Source: Oxalobacteraceae bacterium UBA4003
Lineage (GTDB): Bacteria > Pseudomonadota > Gammaproteobacteria > Burkholderiales > Burkholderiaceae_D
Assembly (NCBI GenBank): GCA_002384815.1
Contig: DGBN01000060.1
Location: forward strand, 41,415-60,987
Direction of reading: 5' to 3'
Length of the DNA stretch: 19,573 bases
Both the position numbers and the translations under genes were made by a program. Shown piece after piece: positions 5,384 to 14,493 of this stretch; position 1 is the first letter of the stretch, and the number at the start of each line of letters is the position of its first letter. Under the pieces are notes generated by a model. That model saw only the letters and a list, made by a program, of their open reading frames with translations. It was not told where the DNA came from and searched no databases.

Positions 5384-7741
5384 TTATCCCTTCAGTTTGG
5401 CAAAAGCCGCTGCCATCGCGCTGCCGCTATCCGCCGGGCGTTGTTGATGCTGGTGTTGTGCCAGGCGCTTGCTGTCGTTGCGGCTGTCGTTGTAATTGCC
5501 GCGTTGCTCCGGTTTGCTGCCGGCAACAGGGGCAGAGTCCGACAGGCGCATGGTCAGTGCAATGCGTTTGCGCTTTTCATCCACTTCCAGTACTTTCACT
5601 TTCACCACCTGGCCGGCCTTGACCACTGTATGCGGGTCCTTGACGAAGGTGTTGGAAAGCGCGGAGATATGCACCAGACCATCCTGATGCACGCCGATAT
5701 CGACGAAGGCGCCGAAGGCGGCAACGTTGGTAACGACACCCTCCAGTATCATGTCCGGACGTAAATCCCTGATTTCTTCCACGCCGTCCTTGAAGGTAGC
5801 CGTCGTGAATTCGGGACGCGGATCGCGACCGGGTTTTTCCAGTTCCTTCAGGATATCGGTGATGGTTGGCACGCCGAATTTCTCATCCGCATATTTGGCC
5901 GGATTCAGCGACTTCAGGATTTTTTCATCGCCGATGATACTTTTGACATCTTTCTTGATGTCGGACAGGATTTTTTCCACCAGCGGGTAGGATTCCGGAT
6001 GAACGGCGGAGGCATCGAGTGGGTTGCCGCCCTCCATCACGCGCAGGAAACCGGCGGCCTGTTCAAAGGTTTTGTCGCCCAGACGCGGTACTGCGCGCAA
6101 ATCGGCGCGTGAGGTGAACATGCCCTTGGTGTCGCGATAGCTGACGATACTTTGCGCCACGCTGCTGCTGAGCCCGGAAACGCGCGCCAGCAGCGGTGCA
6201 GATGCAGTATTGACGTCGACGCCGACCGCATTGACGCAATCCTCGACGACGGCATCCAGCGAGCGCGCCAGCTGGGTCTGGCCGACGTCATGCTGGTACT
6301 GGCCGACGCCGATTGATTTCGGATCGATTTTGACCAGTTCAGCCAATGGGTCTTGCAGACGGCGCGCGATGGAGACTGCGCCGCGTATCGAGACGTCCAT
6401 ATCGGGTAATTCACGCGAGGCGAATTCGGAGGCTGAATACACCGATGCGCCGGCCTCAGACACGACGATTTTGGTCAGCTTCAATTCAGGGCGCAGCTTG
6501 ATCAAATCCTGCGCCAGCTTGTCGGTTTCACGCGAGGCAGTGCCGTTGCCGATAGAGATCAGCGACACCTGATGTTTTTCCGCCAGTTGTGCAAGCGTAT
6601 GCAGGGTGCCGTCCCAATCGTTGCGCGGCTGATGTGGATAAACGGTGGCGGTATCGACCACCTTGCCGGTGGCGTCGACTACAGCCACCTTGACGCCGGT
6701 GCGCAAGCCGGGATCGAGCCCCATCGTCGCACGCGGTCCGGCGGGTGCGGCCAGCAACAAGGCTTTCAGATTCAGTGCAAAAACGTTGATGGCTTCGACT
6801 TCCGCCTTCTCGCGCAGATTGGTCATCAGCTCGGTTTCCAGATGCATGAAAGTTTTCACGCGCCAGGTCCAGCGTACGGTGTCGGACAGCCATTTGTCGG
6901 CAGTGCGGCTCTGATTGCTGATGCCAAAACGGGCGGCAATACGGCTTTCACAAGGATTGAGCGGCGCATCCCATTTTGGTTTTTCCTCTTCGGTATCCAG
7001 ACGCAGATTCACGTTCAGCATTTCTTCGCGGCGACCGCGGAACATGGCGAGTGCGCGGTGCGATGGAATTGTGGCGATGGTTTCCGAGTAATCGAAATAG
7101 TCGGAAAATTTTGCGCCGGCATCCTGCCTGCCTTCCACTACCTTGGCTTCGACGATGCCGTGCTCGGTCAGATATTCGCGCAAGGCTTGCAGCAGCGTTG
7201 CATCTTCGGCAAAGCGTTCCATCAGAATCTGGCGCGCGCCATCGAGTGCGGCTTTGGTGTCGATCACGCCCGGATTGTCTATGCCATCTACCGTGAAGGC
7301 GGGCTTCAGATATTTTGCCGCTTCTTCTTCCGGATTCAGCGTAGGGTCGGCCAGCAGCGCATCAGCCAGTGGCGTCAGGCCTGCTTCAATCGCGATCTGT
7401 GCCTTGGTGCGGCGTTTCTGTTTGTACGGCAGATACAGATCTTCCAGCCGCGTCTTGTCTTCTGCATGCATGATGGCGTCGAGTAATTCCGGCGTCATTT
7501 TGTTCTGCTCTTCGATAGACGCAACAATCGCAGCGCGACGGTCTTCCAGTTCGCGCAGATAACGCAGGCGCTCTTCCAGCAGGCGCAATTGAATATCGTC
7601 GAGGCCTCCGGTTGCTTCCTTGCGGTAACGGGAGATAAATGGAACGGTAGCACCTTCATCCAGCAGTGCGATTGCAGCGGCAACTTGTGCGGGCTTGGCC
7701 GCGAGTTCGATGGCGAGACGTTGTTCTATGGAAGGGAGCAT
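5384..7741 (-). CDS. tex: Tex family RNA-binding transcription accessory protein (S1 domain)
   Basis: Tex is a conserved nucleic-acid-binding protein affecting transcription and, in some species, virulence gene expression. The 785 residues match family length. In order they carry a helical Tex N-terminal region (LAAKPAQVAAAIALLDEGATVPFISRYRKE near the start), a YqgF/RNase H-like domain beginning about 338 (MGLDPGLRTGVKVAVVD), a helix-hairpin-helix block about 495-565 (VDVNTASAPLLARVSGL) and an S1 RNA-binding domain about 660-735 (LEGVVTNVAAFGAFVDIG, then DGLVHISALS). A Q/H/N-rich basic tail of roughly 50 residues follows S1. No Shine-Dalgarno is evident before the ATG, but no better start is present. 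It is a single gene on the minus strand, with the grxD promoter directly behind it. Confidence 0.96.
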   Translation of the reverse strand: MLPSIEQRLAIELAAKPAQVAAAIALLDEGATVPFISRYRKEATGGLDDIQLRLLEERLRYLRELEDRRAAIVASIEEQNKMTPELLDAIMHAEDKTRLEDLYLPYKQKRRTKAQIAIEAGLTPLADALLADPTLNPEEEAAKYLKPAFTVDGIDNPGVIDTKAALDGARQILMERFAEDATLLQALREYLTEHGIVEAKVVEGRQDAGAKFSDYFDYSETIATIPSHRALAMFRGRREEMLNVNLRLDTEEEKPKWDAPLNPCESRIAARFGISNQSRTADKWLSDTVRWTWRVKTFMHLETELMTNLREKAEVEAINVFALNLKALLLAAPAGPRATMGLDPGLRTGVKVAVVDATGKVVDTATVYPHQPRNDWDGTLHTLAQLAEKHQVSLISIGNGTASRETDKLAQDLIKLRPELKLTKIVVSEAGASVYSASEFASRELPDMDVSIRGAVSIARRLQDPLAELVKIDPKSIGVGQYQHDVGQTQLARSLDAVVEDCVNAVGVDVNTASAPLLARVSGLSSSVAQSIVSYRDTKGMFTSRADLRAVPRLGDKTFEQAAGFLRVMEGGNPLDASAVHPESYPLVEKILSDIKKDVKSIIGDEKILKSLNPAKYADEKFGVPTITDILKELEKPGRDPRPEFTTATFKDGVEEIRDLRPDMILEGVVTNVAAFGAFVDIGVHQDGLVHISALSNTFVKDPHTVVKAGQVVKVKVLEVDEKRKRIALTMRLSDSAPVAGSKPEQRGNYNDSRNDSKRLAQHQHQQRPADSGSAMAAAFAKLKG

Positions 7742-7853
7742 GAGATTTCAGATTAAGTAAAGCGAGCGTAGATGATACGCAATTGACGCGAATGCGCCAG
7801 TCTTGACAAGGGTTAAAAAATCGCAGGTTAAAGAGGAAATATTCTTGCAGGGA

Positions 7854-7883
7854 AACATGACGCGCAGATCAGCGCGTCATGTT
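7854..7883 (-). terminator. 12-bp perfect hairpin downstream of the DUF748 gene
   Basis: AACATGACGCGC (7854-7865) pairs perfectly with GCGCGTCATGTT (7872-7883) across a 6-nt loop. It lies 32 bases after the stop of the large minus-strand gene and upstream of tex. Neither strand has a T-run directly after the stem, so termination may be partial or Rho-assisted, or the hairpin may protect the 3' end. Confidence 0.45.
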
Positions 7884-7915
7884 CAGGATGAAAATACGCA
7901 GGTCGGGCTCTTGCC

Positions 7916-10900
7916 TTACTTTAATGAAAAATCAACGCGGTTCGCTTTTGCTTTGGCCACATCATCTTTGGCACCTTGATTGCCGGACTTCGAACCCAGT
8001 ATGAAAATACGTTCTTCCGGGACCTTGCCGGATTGCAGCAACCAATCCTTGACTGCCTGCGCACGGCGATTGCCGAGCGTGGTCAGATCATCATCGCTGA
8101 TGGTGGTATTTGCGATCATCAGCTTTTCCATTTCATCTGCCGGCAAGTCTTTTTGCAGGCCGATCATATTGCGCGGTTTCTTGAAGTCGGCATCCTTGTA
8201 GACGCGCTTCAACAAAACCGGATATTCCTCTGTCGTCACTTTCACGCTGCCTGCATCGGCGGATTCGCCGCGCGCCACCATGTCTTTCAGCTTCAGCGCA
8301 CGCACCTTGCGATCTATGGACGTGCGTTTCAAGCCTTCGCGGTCGGTTTCCGGATCGCTGCGGCCGGTGATTTCCAGTTTCAATGCCGGACGATCGAGCA
8401 GCATTTTTGACATGCTATTGAGTTTTGTTTCACCTGCATCGTTGATCGCGGCGCGACCGACGTCGAACTCCAGATTCGATAATTCTTCACCGCCGCCAAA
8501 CAAGGAGCCGATCAGTGTGAACGGTGCGGTTACCGCTTTCGTGATGAGGTTGACGATTACTTTGACGATGATGCCGCCGACGGAAAATTGCGGATCGTCG
8601 AGCGAGCCGCCAATAGGCAGATTGATGTCGATCACGCCATTGCGATCGCGTAGCAGTGCCAGTGCGAAACTGACCGGCAGATCGGGCACGTCGGGGCCTT
8701 CCAGCTTGTTGCCCAGTGTGAGTTGTTCCAGGATCAGGCGATTTTGTGCGCTGAGTACGCGGTCTGCAACCGTGTATGCGACTTCGAAGGATAGCTTGCC
8801 CTTCTCTATGCCGTATCCGATGTAGCGACCGGAATAGGGCGACAGTGACGCCAGCTCCATGCCGTGCACTTCCGCCTTGATATCCATTGTCAGATCGCCC
8901 TTGAGCGGGTTGATCTTGCCGGCGATGGCAAGCGGCGCGCTATTGACCTGACCTTTCAAATCGACATTTGCGCTGGAGTTGGGATCGGATGACAGGCCGT
9001 TGATCGTGCCGCCGAATTTCTTCAGGTCGGCCGTGTAATTCGGCTTGATGAAGTTATCGGTAAAGCGTATGTCGCCGCCGCGCAGCGTGAGCTTTTTGAT
9101 TTTAATCGGCGGGATGTCGCTGGCAGGTTTGGGTGGCGGCAAAACCGTGGTGTTGGTCGCCACAGCAGGTGTTGCTGTGGCCGGTTTTTGTTCTTCGGTG
9201 ACGCTCTTCTGGCCGACGGTTTCACTGCGTTTCACATCCTGCAGATTGATGCGGCCGGTAGGATCAATGATGATACGGGCGAAGAAATTGTTCAGGGCAA
9301 TCTGATCGATGCTCAATGAAAATGGCGCCAGTCTTACATCCATGCCGCCAAAGTACAACGATTTCCAGCGCAGGAAATCATTGGAGCTGAGTTTGTCCAC
9401 AGTTGCCAGATTACCCAGCGTCAAATCGCCCTTGAAGCCGCCCAGCAAGGTATCGCCTTTACCCTGGTCGACTTGCAGCGTGCCTTTGCCGGAAATATCG
9501 GCGCGCGTCAGCAGAATATTGACTTGATCGGTGAAGTAGGGTTGCAGCTGCATGATATCGACGCTCTTGAAATCCAGCGCCAGATTGGTATGTAGCGGCG
9601 TCATGCCGACGCTGCCGTTGATGGCCAACTGCCCGGTTTTGTTGACCGTTGCTTTCAGGTCGATCTGCCCGCGTGCATTTTCCCTGGTGGACAGATTTTG
9701 CATCGCCAGGCTCAGCGGTTCGATCACGGTTACGGCCGGGCGTTTCAGGCTGCGATCTTCCAGCCGTGCCGCCCAGTTGCTGATGTCCACCTTGTTGATG
9801 TTGACGATATAGGCCGCATCATTTGCAGCAGATGTTTTTTTCTTGGTGCTGCTCGCTTTGGGTGTTGACGCTGCCTTACGCCCTGCCTTCCCTTGCTGCA
9901 AGGCGAAACCGGCCTGGTTCGATGCAACTTCATCGACAGTGACGATTTTTTTGCCGGTATCGACTTCTATCTTGCGCACGGTCAGATCGAATGTGTCGAT
10001 ATTGGCCAATACCGGATGGGTCGGTTGTGCATCGACATAACGCAATGCCGCATTGCGTACTTCCAGCTCTGCCAGCGCGAAGGTGAATGCGGCAGGGGCT
10101 TTTGCTGGCGTAGCGACAGCTGTTGCTGTCTTTGCCGTGGCAGTAGATGGCGTCGGTGGCGTCAGCAGATTGTCAAAATTAAACTGGCCGTTGGCTTTGC
10201 GCGTGATATCCGCTGCTATGCCGTTGATGGAAAGTTTGGCAATTTCAAAACGCTCGCTCAAGACGCGGGCTTCGTTCAGGGTGATGCTTAGCTCGGGCAG
10301 TTTGACGATGGTTGTGCCGCTTTCATCGTCCAGTTGCAAGGATTTCAGTTTGATGTCGCCACTCAAGAGCAGCGCCGGAGCCTGATCCTTGGGCTGACGG
10401 AATTTTGCCGTCATGTGCAGATCGAGTCGCGCACTCGGTACCTTGAAGTGCGGTGTGCCGGGGATGTATTTCAGGTAAGAGGTCAAGTCCATATTGTCCA
10501 GATTGAGATCGACCACGGCATCGACAGTATCGGCAAACGGATGGGTTTTTCCCTTGATCAGCAGCGGAGAGCCGTTGACGGTGGCGCTCAGCATGGGTTC
10601 GACGAACACATCGACCTGGGACGGCAGCGACGATACAAACGGTACGCCGATTTTCAGATCGTCCACCTTGTGTACGGATTGCGCCGGCCTGTCATCGAAT
10701 TCGATGCGACCTTTATCCAGTTCGATGTTGAAAACGGAAAATTTTGCCGGCTCGGGTGAGGGCGGCTGACTGTTGATCAGCTCGATGATGTCGTCGATGT
10801 TGTAGTGCGTTGCATCCTTGCGTACCAGATGGATGTAGGGTGCGCTCAACTGTACTTGCTGCACCACAGGTGCCAGGCGGAACAGCGATTTGTAGGAAAC

Positions 10901-11206
10901 ATTGACCATCAGCTTTTCAAAACTCGCGAAGATGACATCGCCTTCCGGTTCCATCAGCTTCATGTCATGGATGGTAACGCGCATCGTGTAGGGATTGACT
11001 TCGACCCGGCCTATCGTGGTCTGGCGGTGCAGTTTCTCGGTAATCAGTGTTTCCGCTTGCGATTTGATGATGCCAGGTAGTGCAAAGTAGCCGAACAGGC
11101 CGAGCAGAACCACGAACACGAGCACGCCGATAGCGCTGCGCCGTACTGCCGGGCGGGCTGAAAAATTGCGAAAGTATTGGGCAAGTCGAGGGCGGATGTT
11201 AGGCAT
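7916..11206 (-). CDS. Large DUF748/AsmA-like membrane-anchored protein with an OmpA-like C-terminus
   Basis: No specific function can be assigned. The family belongs to the AsmA-like group of envelope proteins, several of which are thought to form bridges for lipid movement between membranes. The 1096 residues start with a basic N-terminus and one helix (about 24-44), so the bulk should be periplasmic. AsmA-type blocks are visible at 50-140 (EVNPYTMRVTIHDMKL and similar), with many beta-rich repeats after. Three low-complexity linkers occur near 360-378 (Ala/Thr), 440-470 (Lys/Ser) and 670-700 (Thr/Pro). The last 160 residues contain LKLEITGRSDPETDREGLKR and LGNRRAQAVKDWLLQSG, recalling the peptidoglycan-binding OmpA C-terminal fold but diverged. 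An extended -10 lies 36-44 bases upstream of the ATG; no Shine-Dalgarno is seen. Confidence 0.85.
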   Translation of the reverse strand: MPNIRPRLAQYFRNFSARPAVRRSAIGVLVFVVLLGLFGYFALPGIIKSQAETLITEKLHRQTTIGRVEVNPYTMRVTIHDMKLMEPEGDVIFASFEKLMVNVSYKSLFRLAPVVQQVQLSAPYIHLVRKDATHYNIDDIIELINSQPPSPEPAKFSVFNIELDKGRIEFDDRPAQSVHKVDDLKIGVPFVSSLPSQVDVFVEPMLSATVNGSPLLIKGKTHPFADTVDAVVDLNLDNMDLTSYLKYIPGTPHFKVPSARLDLHMTAKFRQPKDQAPALLLSGDIKLKSLQLDDESGTTIVKLPELSITLNEARVLSERFEIAKLSINGIAADITRKANGQFNFDNLLTPPTPSTATAKTATAVATPAKAPAAFTFALAELEVRNAALRYVDAQPTHPVLANIDTFDLTVRKIEVDTGKKIVTVDEVASNQAGFALQQGKAGRKAASTPKASSTKKKTSAANDAAYIVNINKVDISNWAARLEDRSLKRPAVTVIEPLSLAMQNLSTRENARGQIDLKATVNKTGQLAINGSVGMTPLHTNLALDFKSVDIMQLQPYFTDQVNILLTRADISGKGTLQVDQGKGDTLLGGFKGDLTLGNLATVDKLSSNDFLRWKSLYFGGMDVRLAPFSLSIDQIALNNFFARIIIDPTGRINLQDVKRSETVGQKSVTEEQKPATATPAVATNTTVLPPPKPASDIPPIKIKKLTLRGGDIRFTDNFIKPNYTADLKKFGGTINGLSSDPNSSANVDLKGQVNSAPLAIAGKINPLKGDLTMDIKAEVHGMELASLSPYSGRYIGYGIEKGKLSFEVAYTVADRVLSAQNRLILEQLTLGNKLEGPDVPDLPVSFALALLRDRNGVIDINLPIGGSLDDPQFSVGGIIVKVIVNLITKAVTAPFTLIGSLFGGGEELSNLEFDVGRAAINDAGETKLNSMSKMLLDRPALKLEITGRSDPETDREGLKRTSIDRKVRALKLKDMVARGESADAGSVKVTTEEYPVLLKRVYKDADFKKPRNMIGLQKDLPADEMEKLMIANTTISDDDLTTLGNRRAQAVKDWLLQSGKVPEERIFILGSKSGNQGAKDDVAKAKANRVDFSLK

Positions 11207-11242
11207 GGAAGTTCAGCATGAGCCGCAAGTGAGTGTCCGGGA

Positions 11243-11251
11243 ATTCTACCA
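11243..11251 (-). promoter_or_regulatory. Possible extended -10 promoter of the DUF748 gene
   Basis: On the minus strand TGGTAGAAT fits the extended -10 pattern TGnTATAAT with one mismatch. The predicted start near 11236 would leave a 30-nt leader. No clear -35 is present, as is tolerated by extended -10 promoters. It suggests the gene is transcribed separately from the antiporter operon ending at 11374. Confidence 0.4.
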
Positions 11252-11373
11252 GCCAGACAGAAAGGATGTTGTCGATATGAACAGAAGATGGCAATACCAG
11301 CAGACGTGTGGAGAGCCAGACTGGCCGCAGTCAGCTTGTGGCAACCGCCATTGCCACTGCCGCAATTTTCCGC

Positions 11374-11748
11374 TTATTTCTCTTCGGGATACGAATAGAC
11401 TTCGTCGGCATCGACATCGGCTTCGTGTTTTCCGATGCGTAAATTTCTATAGACTGCCGCCCGCATGAGCAGCATGGACACTACTGGCGCCGTCATCAGG
11501 ATGAAGACGGAAATAATGATTTCATGTATTACCGGCCGCGATTGCAGTATGGTGAAGTACAGCATGGACGCCAGCAGCAGGCAGCCGGTGCCGAGCGAGA
11601 TGGTGATCGCCGGGCCGTGGATGCGCTGGTAGAAGCTGGGTAGACGCATCAGGCCGAGGGCGCCGATCAGGATGATGCTGCCGCCCAGGATCAGCAGCAA
11701 TGCGATCGGCAGCGCGGCCCATGCAGGGACGTTTTCGAATCCGCTCAT
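11374..11748 (-). CDS. phaG: Mrp/Pha cation/proton antiporter subunit G
   Basis: Small membrane subunit of the multisubunit Mrp antiporter. The 124 residues form three helices with family marks ILIGALGLMRLPSFYQRIHGPA (near 27-48), LGTGCLLLASMLYF and FILMTAPVVSMLLMRAA. An acidic, variable tail ends it (about 105-124). The start overlaps the phaF stop by four bases (ATGA), and a GGGGAG Shine-Dalgarno precedes it. It is the last gene of the operon. A 7-bp hairpin (GTGGCAA/TTGCCAC, 11338-11357) follows the stop but lacks a T tail. Confidence 0.95.
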   Translation of the reverse strand: MSGFENVPAWAALPIALLLILGGSIILIGALGLMRLPSFYQRIHGPAITISLGTGCLLLASMLYFTILQSRPVIHEIIISVFILMTAPVVSMLLMRAAVYRNLRIGKHEADVDADEVYSYPEEK

Positions 11749-12023
11749 TCAATAATCTCCCCGCGCATCAGGAACTTGGTCAGCGCCATGGTCGAGACAA
11801 AACCCAGCAGGGCGATCATCAGCGCCATTTCGAAATAAATCAGGTCGCCGAAACGTATGCCCAGCATTAATGACAGCAGCATCGCGCACATCCACAATGT
11901 GTCCAGCGCGAGCACACGATCATGCGCTGTCGGTCCTATGAGTAGACGGATAGTGCAGAGCAGCATCGCCAGCAGGATGCAGATGAAGGTGAATCCGACC
12001 GCCAGCTGCAGCAGTGTCGTCAT
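11745..12023 (-). CDS. phaF: Mrp/Pha cation/proton antiporter subunit F
   Basis: Three-helix subunit of the Mrp complex. The 92 residues match the family, with the conserved loop RLLIGPTAHDRVLALDTLW (about 26-44) and a final helix IALLGFVSTMALTKFLMRG. The Shine-Dalgarno AGGAG (12033-12037) overlaps the phaE stop codon TAG, giving coupling despite a 12-base gap. The stop overlaps the phaG start. Confidence 0.95.
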   Translation of the reverse strand: MTTLLQLAVGFTFICILLAMLLCTIRLLIGPTAHDRVLALDTLWMCAMLLSLMLGIRFGDLIYFEMALMIALLGFVSTMALTKFLMRGEIIE

Positions 12024-12035
12024 GCGAATTTTCTC

Positions 12036-12527
12036 CTATTTGAAAATTTCGATCAGCGGTTTTTCGTATTGCGTCTTGATGGTGTTGACCCACCATTGCT
12101 CATCGTGCAGGTCGAACACGTGCAAGGACAGTTCATGGTTGCCAGGCAGGATCTCCACCCATACCGTGCCTGGCGTCGAATTGATCAGGCAGGACAGCAG
12201 AGCCAGTCCGTACGGATTGCGGATGTCGAGCGGAATCCGGATGAATTGCGAGTTCAGCTTGTCGTTGCGGGGAGATAAAATCAGCCGGCTGACATTGAAA
12301 CATGAACGGATGATTTCGATCAGCGCCATGCCGAGCAAACGCAGCAGCAGGAATGGTTTCGCCACTTTGGGATAACCGAGAGGCTGCAGCGGCTGCGTCA
12401 GCAGCGGTACCACAACGGCAAGCATGGCGCCCAGCAAAATTTGCGCCGGTTCCACGCTTTCGTTGAGCAGCAGCCAGAACAGCAGCAGCACGCAAGATAT
12501 CATCGGTGAAGGCAGCCAGCGTTTCAT
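12036..12527 (-). CDS. phaE: Mrp/Pha cation/proton antiporter subunit E
   Basis: Subunit needed for assembly of the Mrp complex. From the ATG at 12527 it has 163 residues, the usual length. The frame stays open upstream to 12938, but that part overlaps phaD and is not Mrp-like, so the internal start is chosen. The support is AAGGAAGGG just upstream and an ATGA overlap with the phaD stop. Family features are two or three N-terminal helices (ISCVLLLFWLLLNES), then VSRLILSPRNDKLNSQFIRI and LLSCLINSTPGTVWVEI, followed by LSLHVFDLHD. The cytoplasmic C-terminal half is typical. Confidence 0.94.
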   Translation of the reverse strand: MKRWLPSPMISCVLLLFWLLLNESVEPAQILLGAMLAVVVPLLTQPLQPLGYPKVAKPFLLLRLLGMALIEIIRSCFNVSRLILSPRNDKLNSQFIRIPLDIRNPYGLALLSCLINSTPGTVWVEILPGNHELSLHVFDLHDEQWWVNTIKTQYEKPLIEIFK

Positions 12528-14155
12528 GGCAGAGTCCCTTCCTTGTGAGCGCCCGGCACTACATGCTCGGACAGTACGCGTTCTATATATTGTGCCGGGC
12601 GATGCAGATCGTCGCTGGTGCGTGCCAGATAGTCGAACATAGGACCGGCCTGCACGGTCAGGGCGACGCACAGCAACAACAGAAAACTGATGGGCAACAC
12701 TTCGGTCACATGGAGGCTGGGCGAAGTGATGGTTCCCGCAGCCCAGAATGTTCGTACGCCGAAACGTAGCAAGGCAATAATCGCCGCCAGACCTGACAGG
12801 ACGATGAGCGCCATCAGCGTCCAGGTGATGGAAGTGACGGCGATGCTCGCTGCATCCGGATTCAGCAGCGCATGAAACAGGCCGAATTTGGCGACGAATC
12901 CCGATAATGGAGGCAGGCCGGCGACAATCAGCGCGCAACCGGCAAAAGCGAGGCCGAGGAAGGCCATGGCGCCGGGAATGCCGACGCCGGCAGTTTCTTC
13001 CGGTCTTTCTTCAATGGCGAATGCTTCCATCGTCAAGGCCAGCATGCTGGCGCCGGCGGAGCGTATACGTTCTATCAGTTCGATCAGCAGGACGAAGGCC
13101 GCTACTGCCAGCGTCGAACCCAGCAGGTAATAGAGGCCGGCGGTGATCAGCGATGCCTGGCCATAGCCCACTACCGCCAGCAGCGTGCCGGATGAAACGA
13201 TGGCGGCGTAACCTGCCATGCGTCCCGGTACTTCACTCGCGAGCATGCCGGCCGCACCGAACACGATGGTCGCCATGCCACCCCACAGCAGCGCATTGGA
13301 ACCGAAGCCGCTGGCGGCACCGGCATCAGGGGAAAATACCAGCAGCCACAAACGCAGAATGATGTAGGCGCCGACCTTGGTCATCAGGACCAGCATCGCG
13401 GCGACTGGCGGCGAGGCGGCGGCGTAGGTGGTCGGCAACCAGAAGCCGAGCGGCCACATCGCACTTTTCACCAGGAAGGCAATCGTCAGAATGGAGACGC
13501 CTATCTTCAGCAGCATCAAATCCTCTGCTCCGACTTCACTCAGGCGCGCCGCCAGGTCAGCCATGTTCAGCGTGCCGGTGCTGGCGTAAATCAGTGCCAC
13601 TCCGATCAGGAACAGCAACGACGCGGCCAGATTGACAGCGATGTATTGCATGCCGGCGCGTATGCGGCTGGTGTTGTAACCGTGCAGTACCAAACCGTAA
13701 GAAGCCGCCAGCATTACTTCAAAGAACACGAAGAGATTGAACAGATCGTGCGTCAGGAAAGCGCCGTTGATGCCCATCAACAGGAACTGGAACAGGGTGT
13801 GGAAATGCACGCCTATGCGGCTCCAGCGCATCATCGAATACAGCAGTGCGGCAGTTGCCAGTAATGCAGTCAGCACCAGCATCAGTGCGGCCAGACGGTC
13901 GGCGATCAGTGCGATGCCGAAGGGCGCCGACCAGTTTGCTGCCAGATACACGCCGATGTTGCCATCCCATTGCACGCTATCGGTCAGCTTCATCAGCATG
14001 ATGGCAACTGCCAGCTGTATCAACACCGAAGACAGGTTGATGAGGAACTTGAATTGATGGCGGGTTTCGTTGACGAGAATCAGCAGCGCGCCGCACAGCA
14101 GCGGCAGTATCACCGGTACCAGGATCAGGTGTTGGCTCCACTCCAGTTTCATCAT
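12524..14155 (-). CDS. phaD: Mrp/Pha cation/proton antiporter subunit D (NuoM/N-like)
   Basis: Proton-translocating antiporter subunit homologous to complex I NuoL/M/N. The 543 residues form about 14 helices. The key charged residues of the family are present: E146 in FFEVMLAASYG, K230 in FLVKSAMWPLGFWLP and K260 in LVLMTKVGAY. The tail is polar (about 510-543). The ATG at 14155 overlaps the phaC stop by four bases and has GAGGAA upstream; a second ATG follows at once. The stop overlaps phaE. Nothing is truncated. Confidence 0.96.
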   Translation of the reverse strand: MMKLEWSQHLILVPVILPLLCGALLILVNETRHQFKFLINLSSVLIQLAVAIMLMKLTDSVQWDGNIGVYLAANWSAPFGIALIADRLAALMLVLTALLATAALLYSMMRWSRIGVHFHTLFQFLLMGINGAFLTHDLFNLFVFFEVMLAASYGLVLHGYNTSRIRAGMQYIAVNLAASLLFLIGVALIYASTGTLNMADLAARLSEVGAEDLMLLKIGVSILTIAFLVKSAMWPLGFWLPTTYAAASPPVAAMLVLMTKVGAYIILRLWLLVFSPDAGAASGFGSNALLWGGMATIVFGAAGMLASEVPGRMAGYAAIVSSGTLLAVVGYGQASLITAGLYYLLGSTLAVAAFVLLIELIERIRSAGASMLALTMEAFAIEERPEETAGVGIPGAMAFLGLAFAGCALIVAGLPPLSGFVAKFGLFHALLNPDAASIAVTSITWTLMALIVLSGLAAIIALLRFGVRTFWAAGTITSPSLHVTEVLPISFLLLLCVALTVQAGPMFDYLARTSDDLHRPAQYIERVLSEHVVPGAHKEGTLP

Positions 14156-14493
14156 TCGGATTCCTCGCCATCCACGTGATCAGTGCCGGTCAGGCCGCGT
14201 GAACCGATCATGACCACCAGGTAGAGTGCGGTGGTGGCGAAGCCGATAACGATGGCAGTCAGCACCAGCGCCTGCGGCAGCGGATCGCTGAACAGTGCGG
14301 GATCGGGCACGCCGGTACCCAGCGTCAGCGGCGGCTGGTTCACCGACAATCGTCCCATGATGAAGATGAACAGGTTGACGGCATACGACATCAACATCAA
14401 GCCGATCAGCACCTGAAAACTACGCGGTCGCAGCACCAGCCAGATGCCGGAACCGAACAACACGCCGATGGCGAGTGAGATAACTACTTCCAT
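14152..14493 (-). CDS. phaC: Mrp/Pha cation/proton antiporter subunit C (NuoK-like)
   Basis: Three-helix subunit homologous to NuoK of complex I, packed against the antiporter subunits. The 113 residues show LIGLMLMSYAVNLFIFIMG (about 29-47) and DPLPQALVLTAIVIGFATTAL (about 70-90), both hallmarks of the family. Its ATG shares one base with the phaAB stop (TGATG) and is preceded by GAGGAA. The symbol phaC here means the antiporter subunit, not polyhydroxyalkanoate synthase. Confidence 0.95.
   Translation of the reverse strand: MEVVISLAIGVLFGSGIWLVLRPRSFQVLIGLMLMSYAVNLFIFIMGRLSVNQPPLTLGTGVPDPALFSDPLPQALVLTAIVIGFATTALYLVVMIGSRGLTGTDHVDGEESE

Noticed and set aside
6572..7486. Plus-strand open frame of 304 codons inside tex
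   Set aside because: It is a shadow of tex; composition is biased and there is no ribosome binding site or domain.
7803..7808. Perfect TTGACA on the plus strand
   Set aside because: No fitting -10 follows at 16-18 bases and no plus-strand gene lies downstream. The minus-strand reading (TTGTCA) also lacks a suitable -10 for tex.
12528..12938. N-terminal extension of phaE
   Set aside because: This stretch is the phaD coding region in another frame. The internal ATG at 12527 has a good Shine-Dalgarno and gives the usual PhaE length.
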